The notes beneath the pieces are model-generated. The model was not told the origin of the DNA, did no database searches, and saw only the letters and a list, made by a program, of their open reading frames with translations. This document shows positions 16,489 to 24,391 of a stretch of 64,000 bases of DNA, in pieces. This DNA is from Kosakonia sp. SMBL-WEM22 (GTDB lineage: Bacteria > Pseudomonadota > Gammaproteobacteria > Enterobacterales > Enterobacteriaceae), in the NCBI RefSeq assembly GCF_014490785.1, contig NZ_CP051488.1, forward strand, positions 3,100,001 through 3,164,000, given 5' to 3'. Made by a program: the position numbers and the translations under genes. Every line of letters begins with the position of its first letter. Positions within the stretch are counted from its first letter, which is position 1.

Positions 16489-16564
16489 TCCTCTGTAGTT
16501 CAGTCGGTAGAACGGCGGACTGTTAATCCGTATGTCACTGGTTCGAGTCCAGTCAGAGGAGCCA
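16489..16564 (+). tRNA. tRNA-Asn (GTT)
   Basis: A 76-base tRNA, identical to the copy at 14682-14757 but on the other strand, with GTT anticodon and encoded CCA. A terminator follows ten bases later. Confidence 0.95.
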
Positions 16565-16573
16565 CATTGAAGA

Positions 16574-16605
16574 AGCCCGCTCAGGGAAACCCGAGCGGGC
16601 TTTTT
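16574..16605 (+). terminator. Terminator of tRNA-Asn
   Basis: Stem GCCCGCTC / GAGCGGGC followed by TTTTT directly after the tRNA. Confidence 0.8.
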
Positions 16606-16782
16606 GCATTGCTGCTGACGGGTTAACACCTCGCACAGCTTCACCTGGTAATTATGACCACCCTTTACTGCGCGGCCATAGCACAATCAGAGTGTTTAGC
16701 AGTATGCGACGAAGCCGCTTTCCCGGTTCCGTCGCTTCCAGCCGCAAAGCGAAGGTTGTACATTTCGTTCAGCCTCACTTCC

Positions 16783-17340
16783 TCAAGGGAACATTGCGCT
16801 AATCAGTTCACTCTTACTCATAGAAAATAAGCCTTTCTCTGTCTCTGTTAATTTTCCAGATGAGATGAGCTTCTTCTTCTCGACTTCAAATCGCGGATCG
16901 TCTGCTAAGTAAAGCGCCATGACATAATTATCATCAGTAACATGATGAGTTTCGAATAGCGCGACTGCATCCTTGTAACAACTTTCCGCGTCTTTACCAC
17001 TCCTTTCGACCAACATGCACTCTGTAAGCTTCGAACCCGGCTGAGGATTATTTTTATTGAGCATTTCCATTTGCTCCAGCCCGGAAGGATATTTCTTATC
17101 GGCAATTAATATGTTGGCATACATTTTTCTGACGTTGTTATTGTCAGGATGCTTAACCGTCAGCTCTTCAAGTTTTTTTAAATAGCCTTGTTTTTGCGCA
17201 CCATCAGCAAGTGTATATTGAGTAACAAGATTAGCGGCATCCTCTGTCGCTTTATCCTGGTATTTAATGCTATTGGCTGCAATCACCACAATCGGGAGTA
17301 AAATCATCGAAAGAAAAACCAAAGAGAATTTAATTTTCAT
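16783..17340 (-). CDS. Secreted or periplasmic TPR-like protein, unknown
   Basis: About 185 residues with an N-terminal signal or anchor (FSLVFLSMILLPIVVIAA, ~5-22). The rest is helical with repeat-like spacing (KKLEELTVKHPDNNNVRKM, then YPSGLEQMEML, then ESCYKDAVALF), resembling tetratricopeptide units. Two cysteines (TECMLV, ESCYKD) could form a disulfide outside the cytoplasm. Start at 17340 is preferred because GGTGAG is seven bases upstream; a GTG at 17352 would overlap the preceding stop. It follows the gene at 17349 closely, so they are co-transcribed and perhaps functionally paired. No family assignment. Confidence 0.6.
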   Translation of the reverse strand: MKIKFSLVFLSMILLPIVVIAANSIKYQDKATEDAANLVTQYTLADGAQKQGYLKKLEELTVKHPDNNNVRKMYANILIADKKYPSGLEQMEMLNKNNPQPGSKLTECMLVERSGKDAESCYKDAVALFETHHVTDDNYVMALYLADDPRFEVEKKKLISSGKLTETEKGLFSMSKSELISAMFP

Positions 17341-17348
17341 TGAATATC

Positions 17349-17789
17349 TCACCGTTGAAATTGCGTTAAGTTTATTTCTCGGTTCATGCTGGGAGGAATA
17401 GGCACAGCCTGACCCGTATAATCAGCGTAAACGTAGCCACACTGTATTTTGAGTGATGGTACTGAGTAAGTATCTTTAGGAATGAAGAAGCTGGTATCAC
17501 CTATAAAAATATCATCCATGCCTAATGCCCACGTCTCATTTGGTTTTCTACTCAGAACATATTTTTTGTTATCAATGCTATTCACAACGTTACACCAGAA
17601 AAGAACTTTTCCTGATCCTGCTGCCTTGGCTGCAGTGGTACGGCCAATTGCAGCTATGCGAATATCCTTACCCTCTTTGGTATCCGTCTCCGTGACAGTC
17701 ACAACCACAGAGAACCCCCCGTGCATTATGCCGACCCCTTCAACAAGCAAATTAGCAAGTTGCGAGAATGAAAACTGCTTAGTAGCCAT
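17349..17789 (-). CDS. Hypothetical protein paired with the TPR-like gene
   Basis: A 146-residue soluble protein with no signal sequence and no membrane helix. It has beta-strand-like stretches (FSVVVTVTETD, DIRIAAIGRTT, KVLFWCNVVNSI) and ends in NLTQFQR. I do not recognise the family. It is the first gene of a two-gene minus-strand unit; its stop lies a few bases before the start of a secreted TPR-like protein. A secreted cargo with a periplasmic partner is one possibility but nothing in the sequence proves it. The pair sits next to a tRNA-Asn, where E. coli carries cbl and nac. Confidence 0.55.
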   Translation of the reverse strand: MATKQFSFSQLANLLVEGVGIMHGGFSVVVTVTETDTKEGKDIRIAAIGRTTAAKAAGSGKVLFWCNVVNSIDNKKYVLSRKPNETWALGMDDIFIGDTSFFIPKDTYSVPSLKIQCGYVYADYTGQAVPIPPSMNREINLTQFQR

Positions 17790-18196
17790 ATGATCTCCTT
17801 ATACCCGTTTGAGCCTGGATGAATATTACCCAACATCATTTCAATTTACTACCGTGCCAAATGTTTCAGTAGGTTATTATTAACAAAGAACGCTATAATC
17901 GCTGTCACGCTCAGTGTCAAAAACGTATTTTACAATACTAATGAACGTTATTCGTATACCTGAAAACCAGGTAAAACCGCTTCTATGCAGATAATGGAGA
18001 ATGCGTTGAGCTGCTCTGGTTTTTACATGAGGGCTTATAGATAAATCTTAGAGTAAAACTATTGTCAGCATGCGCAATGTTGCAGCAGGAATGCCATAAC
18101 GGCTAAAGGACGCCTGTAAAAAATCAGTTGCGGGTGTGCCGCGTAACACTGGCAAAGGCGTAGACAATAAGAGAGGAGTGATTCTCAAGGCAGGAG
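17790..18196. other. Gene-free spacer
   Basis: About 400 bases, AT-rich near 17830-17960, with no supported gene. The right part must hold the promoter of the hypothetical pair. No cbl or nac remnant was recognised. Confidence 0.4.
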
Positions 18197-18199
18197 AAA

Positions 18200-18238
18200 A
18201 AATTTAGCGCCCGGCATAGCGAAAATATGCAGGGCGTT
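18200..18238 (-). terminator. Terminator of the LLM monooxygenase gene
   Basis: Read on the minus strand, CGCCCTGCATA pairs with TATGCCGGGCG (one bulge), followed by CTAAATTTTTTC. Confidence 0.6.
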
Positions 18239-18251
18239 GTTTATTTCAGGT

Positions 18252-19277
18252 CTAATCTCGCCAGCCCATCGCGGGCGCAACGTGTTTCAAAATTGACTCA
18301 ATAACGTGGGCGTTATAGTCAACGCCAAGCTGGTTCGGCACGGTCAGTAGCAGTGTATCCGCTTCGGCAATCGCTTCATCTCGCTTAAGTTGTTCAATCA
18401 ATTTGTCCGGCTCTGCCGCATAGCTGCGACCGAAAATCGCACGTGTCTTCTCATCAAGAAAACCGATTTTGTCATCGTCGTCACGGCTGCCACCAAAGTA
18501 GGCGCGATCGCGATCGTTCATCAGAGCAAAGATACTGCGGCTGACGGAGACGCGCGGTGTGCGTGTATGACCGGCGGCCCTCCACGCTTCACGGTAGGCA
18601 CGGATCTGCTGCGCCTGCTGAATGTGGAACGGCTCACCCGTTTCGTCATCCTTCAGCGTTGAACTTTGCAGATTCATCCCCAGTTTCGCCGCCCACACCG
18701 CGGTGGCATTGGAGCCTGCGCCCCACCAGATGCGCTCCCGCAGACCTTCTGCGTAAGGCTCAAGGCGCAGCAACCCCGGCGGATTGGGGAACATCGGTTG
18801 TGGGTTGGGTTTAGCAAACCCTTCGCCGCGCAGTGCATCGAGCAGCACTTCGGTGTGACGGCGCGCCATATCTGACTCGTTTTCACCTTCGGCGGGCTGA
18901 TAGCCGAAATAGCGCCAGCCATCAATCACCTGCTCCGGCGAACCACGGCTGATGCCAAGCTGCAACCGTCCACCGGCAATTAGATCTGCCGCGCTGGCGC
19001 TCTCGGCCATATAGAGCGGGTTTTCATAGCGCATATCGATTACGCCGGTACCAATTTCAATGCGGCTCGTTTTGGCACCAACCGCGGCAAGCAGTGGGAA
19101 TGGCGAGGCGAGCTGACGGGCGAAATGGTGCACCCGGAAGTAAGCACCATCTGCACCCAGCTCTTCTGCGGCGACTGCCAGATCGATTGATTGCAGCAGC
19201 GCGTCAGCCGCAGAGCGGGTGCCGGACTGCGGCGAGGGGGTCCAGTGACCAAATGATAAAAAACCGATCTTCTTCAT
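18252..19277 (-). CDS. LLM-class flavin-dependent oxidoreductase
   Basis: A 341-residue bacterial-luciferase-like monooxygenase of the FMN/F420 type. Typical features are GFLSFGHWTP at the start, ELGADGAYFRVHHFA (the conserved ...D..W..H motif variant), RIEIGTGVIDMRYENPLYMAE, and GRLQLGISRGSPEQVIDG (about 103-120), the flavin-phosphate region. Substrate cannot be read from the sequence. GGACGA lies before the ATG, and a terminator follows, so it is a single-gene unit. In some enterobacteria such genes sit beside reductase partners; none is adjacent here. Confidence 0.85.
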   Translation of the reverse strand: MKKIGFLSFGHWTPSPQSGTRSAADALLQSIDLAVAAEELGADGAYFRVHHFARQLASPFPLLAAVGAKTSRIEIGTGVIDMRYENPLYMAESASAADLIAGGRLQLGISRGSPEQVIDGWRYFGYQPAEGENESDMARRHTEVLLDALRGEGFAKPNPQPMFPNPPGLLRLEPYAEGLRERIWWGAGSNATAVWAAKLGMNLQSSTLKDDETGEPFHIQQAQQIRAYREAWRAAGHTRTPRVSVSRSIFALMNDRDRAYFGGSRDDDDKIGFLDEKTRAIFGRSYAAEPDKLIEQLKRDEAIAEADTLLLTVPNQLGVDYNAHVIESILKHVAPAMGWRD

Positions 19278-19398
19278 GGCGTCGTCCTTCGTTCAGTAAA
19301 TCGTGAGTGCTCCCTACTCTACGCTTTACGCCATAAGAAGAAATAACATTGATTTAACAATAACATTCAAATTAATTGAGCAAGTGCTCTTCCAGCTC

Positions 19399-20358
19399 TT
19401 ACATCCGCTCGATGCGGTGTGTTTCGCTATTATTCCCTGCTGGGGAGCCGATTTTTACCGGCATGCCTGAACGCCGCTCTAGCGCCATTGTCACCTGGTC
19501 TCCATCCGCGCTCCCCTCTTTTACCATTCTGTTGAGTACCGGCGTGGCAGGCAGCGGGACTTTTTTCGTCGATTCAAACTCTGCGCGGTTGCGCGACAGC
19601 GGCTCGTGCACTTCAACCCAACTGCTGCCATCCGGCTCGCGGCTTACTTTCACCGGCTCATCGATAATCTGCACACGCGTGCCGACCGGCACGTTATCAA
19701 ACAAGTACTTAATATCCTGATTGCGCAGGCGGATACACCCCTGGCTGACGCGCAGGCCAATGCCGAAATCTGCATTGGTACCATGAATGGCATACAGCTT
19801 ACCGATATAGATAGCATAGAGTCCCATCGGATTATCCGGCCCGGCAGGCACAAAGGCGGGCAGGGTTTTGCCCTCATCGGCGTACGCTTTGCGGGTGTTG
19901 GCCGTCGGTGTCCAGGTGGGCCCCGCCTGTTTACGTTCAACGGCGGTCACCCAGTTACGCGGCGTTTCGCGTCCTGCCTGGCCGATCCCAATCGGCAGGA
20001 TCTCGACGGTATTGCTCTCTTTTGGGTAGTAATAGAGCCGCATTTCCGCGACGTTAACGACAATGCCCTCCCGCACGGTGGCAGGCAGAATGATCTGCTG
20101 CGGGATCACCAGCTGTGAACCGGCTTTCGGCAGATAGGGGTCGGCATCGGGATTGGCTTCCAGCATATTGCTCAGCCCCTGACCATATTTCGCGGCAAAG
20201 GCTTCCAGCGGAAAAGTGTTGCCCTGCGGCACAGTGATAGTTTGCGGGCTACCCACCAACCGGCTCCCTTCCGGCGGCAGCGGGTAAGTAACCGCCAGCG
20301 CAGGCCGGGCCGAGAGTAACAGCAGAGAAGCGCAAAGCAGTGTGACAGGACGCAACAT
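19399..20358 (-). CDS. erfK: L,D-transpeptidase ErfK
   Basis: A 319-residue periplasmic L,D-transpeptidase. ErfK-type enzymes attach Braun lipoprotein to peptidoglycan meso-diaminopimelate. The signal peptide runs to about residue 22 (SARPALA). A LysM-like module follows (TITVPQGNTFPLEAFAAKYG), then the YkuD domain with IHGTNADFGIG and SQGCIRL, where the cysteine (about 209) is the nucleophile. GAGGAAAGG precedes the ATG. Position between the tRNA-Asn/yeeO region and cobS agrees with E. coli erfK; the usual neighbour cobT is a remnant here. Confidence 0.93.
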   Translation of the reverse strand: MLRPVTLLCASLLLLSARPALAVTYPLPPEGSRLVGSPQTITVPQGNTFPLEAFAAKYGQGLSNMLEANPDADPYLPKAGSQLVIPQQIILPATVREGIVVNVAEMRLYYYPKESNTVEILPIGIGQAGRETPRNWVTAVERKQAGPTWTPTANTRKAYADEGKTLPAFVPAGPDNPMGLYAIYIGKLYAIHGTNADFGIGLRVSQGCIRLRNQDIKYLFDNVPVGTRVQIIDEPVKVSREPDGSSWVEVHEPLSRNRAEFESTKKVPLPATPVLNRMVKEGSADGDQVTMALERRSGMPVKIGSPAGNNSETHRIERM

Positions 20359-20556
20359 AACCTTTCCTCAGGCGCAGCGGATGTCTGCTAATGATAGTCG
20401 GCTTCCTGGGATCTGCTTATCGCCTTCCACCTCGCTATCTGAGCGAAACAGATACTCTTACCCGCTTCGTTTAAGAATTTTCTGACATAAGGCAATATTT
20501 AAATAATCGAAAATTGCACCCTCCTTTACAAAAATTTTCATTAGTCGAAGGGAATT

Positions 20557-20916
20557 ATGTGGGATAAAAATGCCGCAGTAGAGTACGCGCGCAAACATGC
20601 GCACGCGGGTAGTCTTCATAAATGCGCTTTTGCTGTGCGCAAAGCAATTGAAGCGGGAGGTATTATCGGGGTTCGCGCAAATTACGCGAAAGATTTCGGT
20701 CCGAGCCTGGTTCATGCGGGCTTTTACGAAATTACCGATCAGCCACAAAAAGGCGATGTTGCGGTTATCCAGAGTATCCCGGAAAGTATCCCCGGTCACA
20801 CCTGCATTTTTGATGGTAAGGTTTGGATCAGCGATTTTGTGCAGCATTCAGGCATGTACCCAGGCCCAGCCTACCGCAAGCATCGCCCCTCCTTTAAAAT
20901 CTACAGGCATAATTAA
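20557..20916 (+). CDS. NlpC/P60-like peptidoglycan amidase, likely T6SS effector
   Basis: A 119-residue single-domain protein without a signal peptide. The order C23 (LHKCAFAVRKAIEAGG), H81 (IPGHTCIFDGKVW) and D93 (ISDF) fits a papain-like NlpC/P60 or CHAP amidase triad, and GDVAVIQSIP is the usual strand before the histidine. Small enzymes of this form are delivered to the periplasm of rival cells by type VI secretion and cut peptidoglycan peptides; that role is inferred. The next gene starts directly after its stop and encodes an exported protein, as expected for immunity. AAGGGA precedes the ATG. No vgrG, hcp or other secretion gene is in the window. Confidence 0.7.
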   Translation: MWDKNAAVEYARKHAHAGSLHKCAFAVRKAIEAGGIIGVRANYAKDFGPSLVHAGFYEITDQPQKGDVAVIQSIPESIPGHTCIFDGKVWISDFVQHSGMYPGPAYRKHRPSFKIYRHN

Positions 20917-21357
20917 ATGAAAATAATCTCGCTGTTATTACTGTTCATCTCAACAGCCACCTGGGCCTCATCCTCCCCAATTGAAATTGCGCAGCAGCAG
21001 GCTCTCAACTTCAACAAATGGTATATCGCTCAGTTTGCAGCAGATAACTCATCGCCGTTGGACGGGCAGAAAATCGATAAATACGTCACTGGCAACACCC
21101 TTAAAAAACTGCGCCATGCGGCGAAAACTGATGAAGCCAATTACGGTGGCGATTTCTTTATCGGCACGCAAGATATTAATGATGACTGGGTTGATAACGT
21201 AGCCGTTATGCAAACACTTGTTGATCCTGTATGCACCAATGTCTTCGTCGCCTTTGGCAAAGATAAAAAACACATAGTGGTGGATTGTATGGTGAAGGAG
21301 GCGGGTACCTGGAAAATTCAATCAGTAACCGGGACAGAGATTATCGCCTCGCAATAA
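20917..21357 (+). CDS. Periplasmic DUF3828-like protein, likely immunity protein
   Basis: A 146-residue exported protein. The first ~17 residues are a signal peptide (ISLLLLFISTATWA). The mature part has NFNKWYIAQF, the YVTGNTLKKLR segment, a DYFI/DFFIGTQDI stretch and a closing TWKIQSV, which together resemble the DUF3828 fold. It starts with no gap after the amidase gene (TAAATG). Export to the periplasm, where a T6SS amidase would act, makes it the likely immunity partner. Two cysteines (PVCTN, VDCMV) may be bridged. Binding to the amidase is an inference. Confidence 0.65.
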   Translation: MKIISLLLLFISTATWASSSPIEIAQQQALNFNKWYIAQFAADNSSPLDGQKIDKYVTGNTLKKLRHAAKTDEANYGGDFFIGTQDINDDWVDNVAVMQTLVDPVCTNVFVAFGKDKKHIVVDCMVKEAGTWKIQSVTGTEIIASQ

Positions 21358-21368
21358 TGCATGTTCAT

Positions 21369-21394
21369 GACGACAAACCCCGCCGAAGCGGGGT
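21369..21394. terminator. Bidirectional terminator
   Basis: Stem CAAACCCCGC / GCGGGGTTTG between the convergent immunity-like gene and the EF-G gene. Confidence 0.7.
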
Positions 21395-21414
21395 TTGAAG
21401 TGACGAGTTAAAAC

Positions 21415-23517
21415 TTATCCTTTACTGCGGCTGGCGATAATCTCCTCTGCCACATTGCGCGGCGCTTCCGCGTAGTGATGGAACTCCATGCTGTAGGTTG
21501 CACGCCCTTGCGACATCGATCGCAGCGTGGTGGCATAGCCAAACATCTCCGCCAGCGGGACGTCGGCGCGGATAATCTGGCTACCGAAGCGCTCTTCCAT
21601 CCCCTGCACCATGCCGCGACGCGAAGAGAGATCGCCCATAATATTCCCGGCGTACTCCTCCGGCGTCTCTACTTCGACATGCATCACCGGTTCGAGGATC
21701 GCCGGATCCGCTTTGCGTGCCCCCTCTTTAAAGCCAAAGATCGCCGCCATGCGGAAGGCCATCTCCGAAGAGTCGACATCGTGATAGGAGCCGAAGGTCA
21801 GCGTCGCTTTCACATCCACCACCGGGTAGCCCGCCAGCACGCCGCTATTCATCGCTTCACGCAGCCCCTTTTCAACGGAAGGGATATACTCGCGCGGTAC
21901 TACGCCGCCTTTGGTCGCATCTTCGAATACAAAGCCGCTTCCCGCCGCCAGTGCCTCCAGCGTCAGCACCACATGACCATACTGCCCTTTCCCACCGGAC
22001 TGGCGCACAAACTTGCCCTCAATCTCTTTAACGGTCTTGCGCAGCGTTTCGCGGTACGTGACCTGCGGACGGCCAATATTCGCCTCCACGCCAAATTCGC
22101 GCTTCATGCGGTCAACGATAATCTCCAGATGTAACTCCCCCATCCCGGAGATGATAGTTTGCCCGGACTCTTCATCCGTATGCAGGCGGAATGACGGATC
22201 TTCTGCCGCCAACCGCTGCAGCGCAATGCCCATCTTCTCCTGATCTGCTTTGGTCTTCGGCTCAATAGCGAGCGAGATCACCGGCTCCGGGAACTCCATG
22301 CGCTCAAGCGTAATCACCTTGTCGGGATCGCTGAGCGTGTCGCCCGTGGTGACATCTTTCAACCCGACACAGGCGGCGATATCGCCCGCGCGCAGCTCAT
22401 CCACTTCATGTCGGTCATTGGCGTGCATCTGCACAATACGCCCGATGCGCTCTTTTTTGCCTTTCACCGGGTTGTAGACCGCATCGCCTTTTTTCAGCAC
22501 GCCGGAGTAGACGCGGATAAAAGTCAGCTGGCCGACATAAGGGTCGGTCATCAGTTTGAAGGCGAGCGCTGAGAAGGGCTCGTTATCATTCGCATGACGT
22601 TCTGCCGGCTGGCCTCGTTCATCCACGCCCTGAATCGCCGGTATATCCAGCGGTGAGGGCATTAGCTCAACCACCGCGTCGAGCATGCGCTGCACGCCTT
22701 TGTTTTTAAAGGCGCTGCCGCACAACATCGGCTGGATTTCACCGGCGATGGTGCGCTGACGCAGACCGGCAATAATTTCAGCTTCGTCCAGCTCGCCGGT
22801 TTCAAGGTATTTATCCATCAATATCTCGTTCGCTTCCGCTGCCGCAGAGACCATCTTTTCGCGCCACGCTTGCGCAGTTTCCAGTAACTCTACAGGCACC
22901 GGTGCATAGCTGAAGGACATGCCCTGTGTGGCATCATCCCAAATGATTTCGCGCATTTTGATCAGATCGACCACGCCCGTAAAGTGCTCTTCTGCACCAA
23001 TCGGGATGACAATCGGCACCGGGTTGGCTTTCAGACGGTCGATCATCATCTGCACTACGCGGAAGAAATCTGCGCCGGGGCGGTCCATTTTATTGACGAA
23101 CGCCAGGCGCGGGACATGATACTTATTGGCCTGCCGCCAGACGGTTTCTGACTGCGGCTGCACGCCGCCCACCGAGTCGTAGACCATGACCGCACCGTCC
23201 AGCACGCGCATTGAGCGCTCCACTTCAATAGTAAAATCGACGTGCCCGGGGGTATCGATAATATTGATGCGGTGCGGTTCAACATTGCGATCCATACCGG
23301 GCCAGAAGCAGCTTACCGCCGCAGAAGTGATGGTAATGCCGCGCTCCTGCTCCTGCGCCATCCAGTCGGTGGTTGCCGCGCCATCGTGTACTTCCCCCAG
23401 CTTATGGCTCATCCCGGTGTAAAACAGAATGCGCTCGGTGGTGGTGGTTTTACCGGCATCGATATGCGCGGAGATACCGATGTTGCGATAACGTTCGAGA
23501 GGAATGGGTCGGGGCAT
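21415..23517 (-). CDS. Second elongation factor G (EF-G paralogue)
   Basis: A 700-residue, complete EF-G. It shows the P-loop AHIDAGKTTTTE, DTPGHVDFT and NKMDRPGA GTP-binding motifs, and domains II to V to the C-terminus (GMGELHLEIIVDRMKREF, QSGGKGQYGHV, FGSYHDVDSSE). Housekeeping fusA is in the str operon with rpsL, rpsG and tufA; none of those is here, and compared with my memory of E. coli EF-G the sequence differs at many positions while keeping all motifs, so this is a paralogue rather than the main copy. It is a single gene, divergent from an ArsR-type regulator. AAGGA is six bases before the ATG. Possible roles are stress translation, recycling or antibiotic tolerance; none can be chosen from sequence. 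Confidence 0.88.
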   Translation of the reverse strand: MPRPIPLERYRNIGISAHIDAGKTTTTERILFYTGMSHKLGEVHDGAATTDWMAQEQERGITITSAAVSCFWPGMDRNVEPHRINIIDTPGHVDFTIEVERSMRVLDGAVMVYDSVGGVQPQSETVWRQANKYHVPRLAFVNKMDRPGADFFRVVQMMIDRLKANPVPIVIPIGAEEHFTGVVDLIKMREIIWDDATQGMSFSYAPVPVELLETAQAWREKMVSAAAEANEILMDKYLETGELDEAEIIAGLRQRTIAGEIQPMLCGSAFKNKGVQRMLDAVVELMPSPLDIPAIQGVDERGQPAERHANDNEPFSALAFKLMTDPYVGQLTFIRVYSGVLKKGDAVYNPVKGKKERIGRIVQMHANDRHEVDELRAGDIAACVGLKDVTTGDTLSDPDKVITLERMEFPEPVISLAIEPKTKADQEKMGIALQRLAAEDPSFRLHTDEESGQTIISGMGELHLEIIVDRMKREFGVEANIGRPQVTYRETLRKTVKEIEGKFVRQSGGKGQYGHVVLTLEALAAGSGFVFEDATKGGVVPREYIPSVEKGLREAMNSGVLAGYPVVDVKATLTFGSYHDVDSSEMAFRMAAIFGFKEGARKADPAILEPVMHVEVETPEEYAGNIMGDLSSRRGMVQGMEERFGSQIIRADVPLAEMFGYATTLRSMSQGRATYSMEFHHYAEAPRNVAEEIIASRSKG

Positions 23518-23587
23518 GATGCGTCCTTAGTCTGTTGACTGTAAGTTAGCGGCCAGAATGAGCCGCAGAGGGTTAACGACGTTTAGC

Positions 23588-23619
23588 ATAGTACAACTAT
23601 ACGAGTATATTCGAACTAT
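23588..23619. promoter_or_regulatory. 32-bp symmetric operator candidate
   Basis: Two nested inverted repeats share one axis (between 23603 and 23604): inner TATAC-GA-GTATA and outer ATAGT...ACTAT. The element is AT-rich in GC-rich surroundings and lies between the EF-G paralogue and the divergent ArsR-type gene, so it is a likely binding site for that regulator. Confidence 0.55.
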
Positions 23620-23735
23620 TTTTGCTATTCTTTCGATTGGTGAACTCGGGGTAGCGGTCGTGGTGTTAAGCAGGCAGTTTGCGTATAGTAGCGCCGCTGA
23701 GTCAGCCGCAGCCCCATCGTTAATACAGGAAAAGT

Positions 23736-24047
23736 ATGATCGCTAACCACCCTGAACGTGAGCAGTTTCGCCTGGAAAATGTGCTTTTTGCGCTCGGCAA
23801 CCCGCTGCGCCTGGCCATCATCCAGCGCCTTGCCGACGGCAGTGAAATGAGCTGCAACACACTGCGCCCGCAGGAGGTAGCGAAATCGACCATGACCCAT
23901 CACTGGCGTGTGCTGCGCGACAGCGGCGTGGTGTGGCAGCGCCCGCAGGGGCGGGAGAATATGATTTCACTGCGCCGCGAAGATCTGGATGTCTGTTTTC
24001 CCGGCTTGCTGGATACGCTGTTGCAGGTGATGCAGCAGGCGAAGTAA
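23736..24047 (+). CDS. ArsR-family winged-helix regulator
   Basis: A 103-residue winged-helix repressor. The core FALGNPLRLAIIQRLADG is the usual first helices of ArsR-type regulators and EVAKSTMTHHWRVLRDSGVVWQRP is the recognition helix and wing start. The metal-binding CxC of classical ArsR is absent, so the signal is not obviously a metal. It is divergent from the EF-G paralogue with 218 bp between them and a palindrome in that gap. Many relatives control an adjacent transporter; here the only neighbour in that position is the EF-G gene. Confidence 0.82.
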   Translation: MIANHPEREQFRLENVLFALGNPLRLAIIQRLADGSEMSCNTLRPQEVAKSTMTHHWRVLRDSGVVWQRPQGRENMISLRREDLDVCFPGLLDTLLQVMQQAK

Positions 24048-24057
24048 GCGGCGTTTT

Positions 24058-24212
24058 GCCGGATGGCGGCTAGCGCCTTATGCGGCCTACGGAATAGAGG
24101 CCGGTTTGTTGCATCTGCGCTGTTGCCGGATGGCGGCACACATGCCTTATCAGGCCTACGCAAAACGAATGCATGATGTTTTGTAGGCCGGATAAGCGCA
24201 GCGCCATCTGGC
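24058..24212. repeat. REP/BIME cluster, three units
   Basis: Three repetitive extragenic palindrome units: 24058-24090 and 24125-24159 in one orientation (GCCGGATGGCGGC...CCTTAT...GGCCTAC) and 24183-24212 inverted (GTAGGCCGGATAAGCGC...). They lie between the ArsR-type gene and the decayed cobT remnant. Confidence 0.85.
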
Positions 24213-24224
24213 CCCCCTACTGCG

Positions 24225-24352
24225 CCAGGAGCAACACAATATTGCTGTCCGCCAGCAACGCGAACCGCCCGAGGCTGCCAACCGGTTTAAGTAATTCATT
24301 GAGATGCAGCTGCGTACCATCGCCCCTGCGTCGGATAGAGGAGTGGCAGATA
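24225..24352 (-). pseudogene. cobT: cobT remnant (N-terminal part)
   Basis: Directly downstream of cobS, minus-strand frames recall the start of nicotinate-nucleotide-dimethylbenzimidazole phosphoribosyltransferase: LSDAGAMVRS in one frame and LNELLKPVGSLGRFALLADS in the next, matching the CobT pattern 'DAxAMA....IDGLLKPPGSLGRLE'. Frame changes and stops follow, and about 300 residues of the enzyme are missing; the REP cluster begins where homology ends. In E. coli cobT follows cobS, so position supports the call. Confidence 0.65.
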
Positions 24353-24391
24353 ATCGTCGCACATCTCTGCATTACGTCTCTCTTTAAAGAA

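Noticed and set aside
21475..22134. Long plus-strand open frame of 219 codons
   Set aside because: It is antisense to the EF-G paralogue, whose conserved motifs fix the coding strand; GC-rich third positions create such shadow frames.
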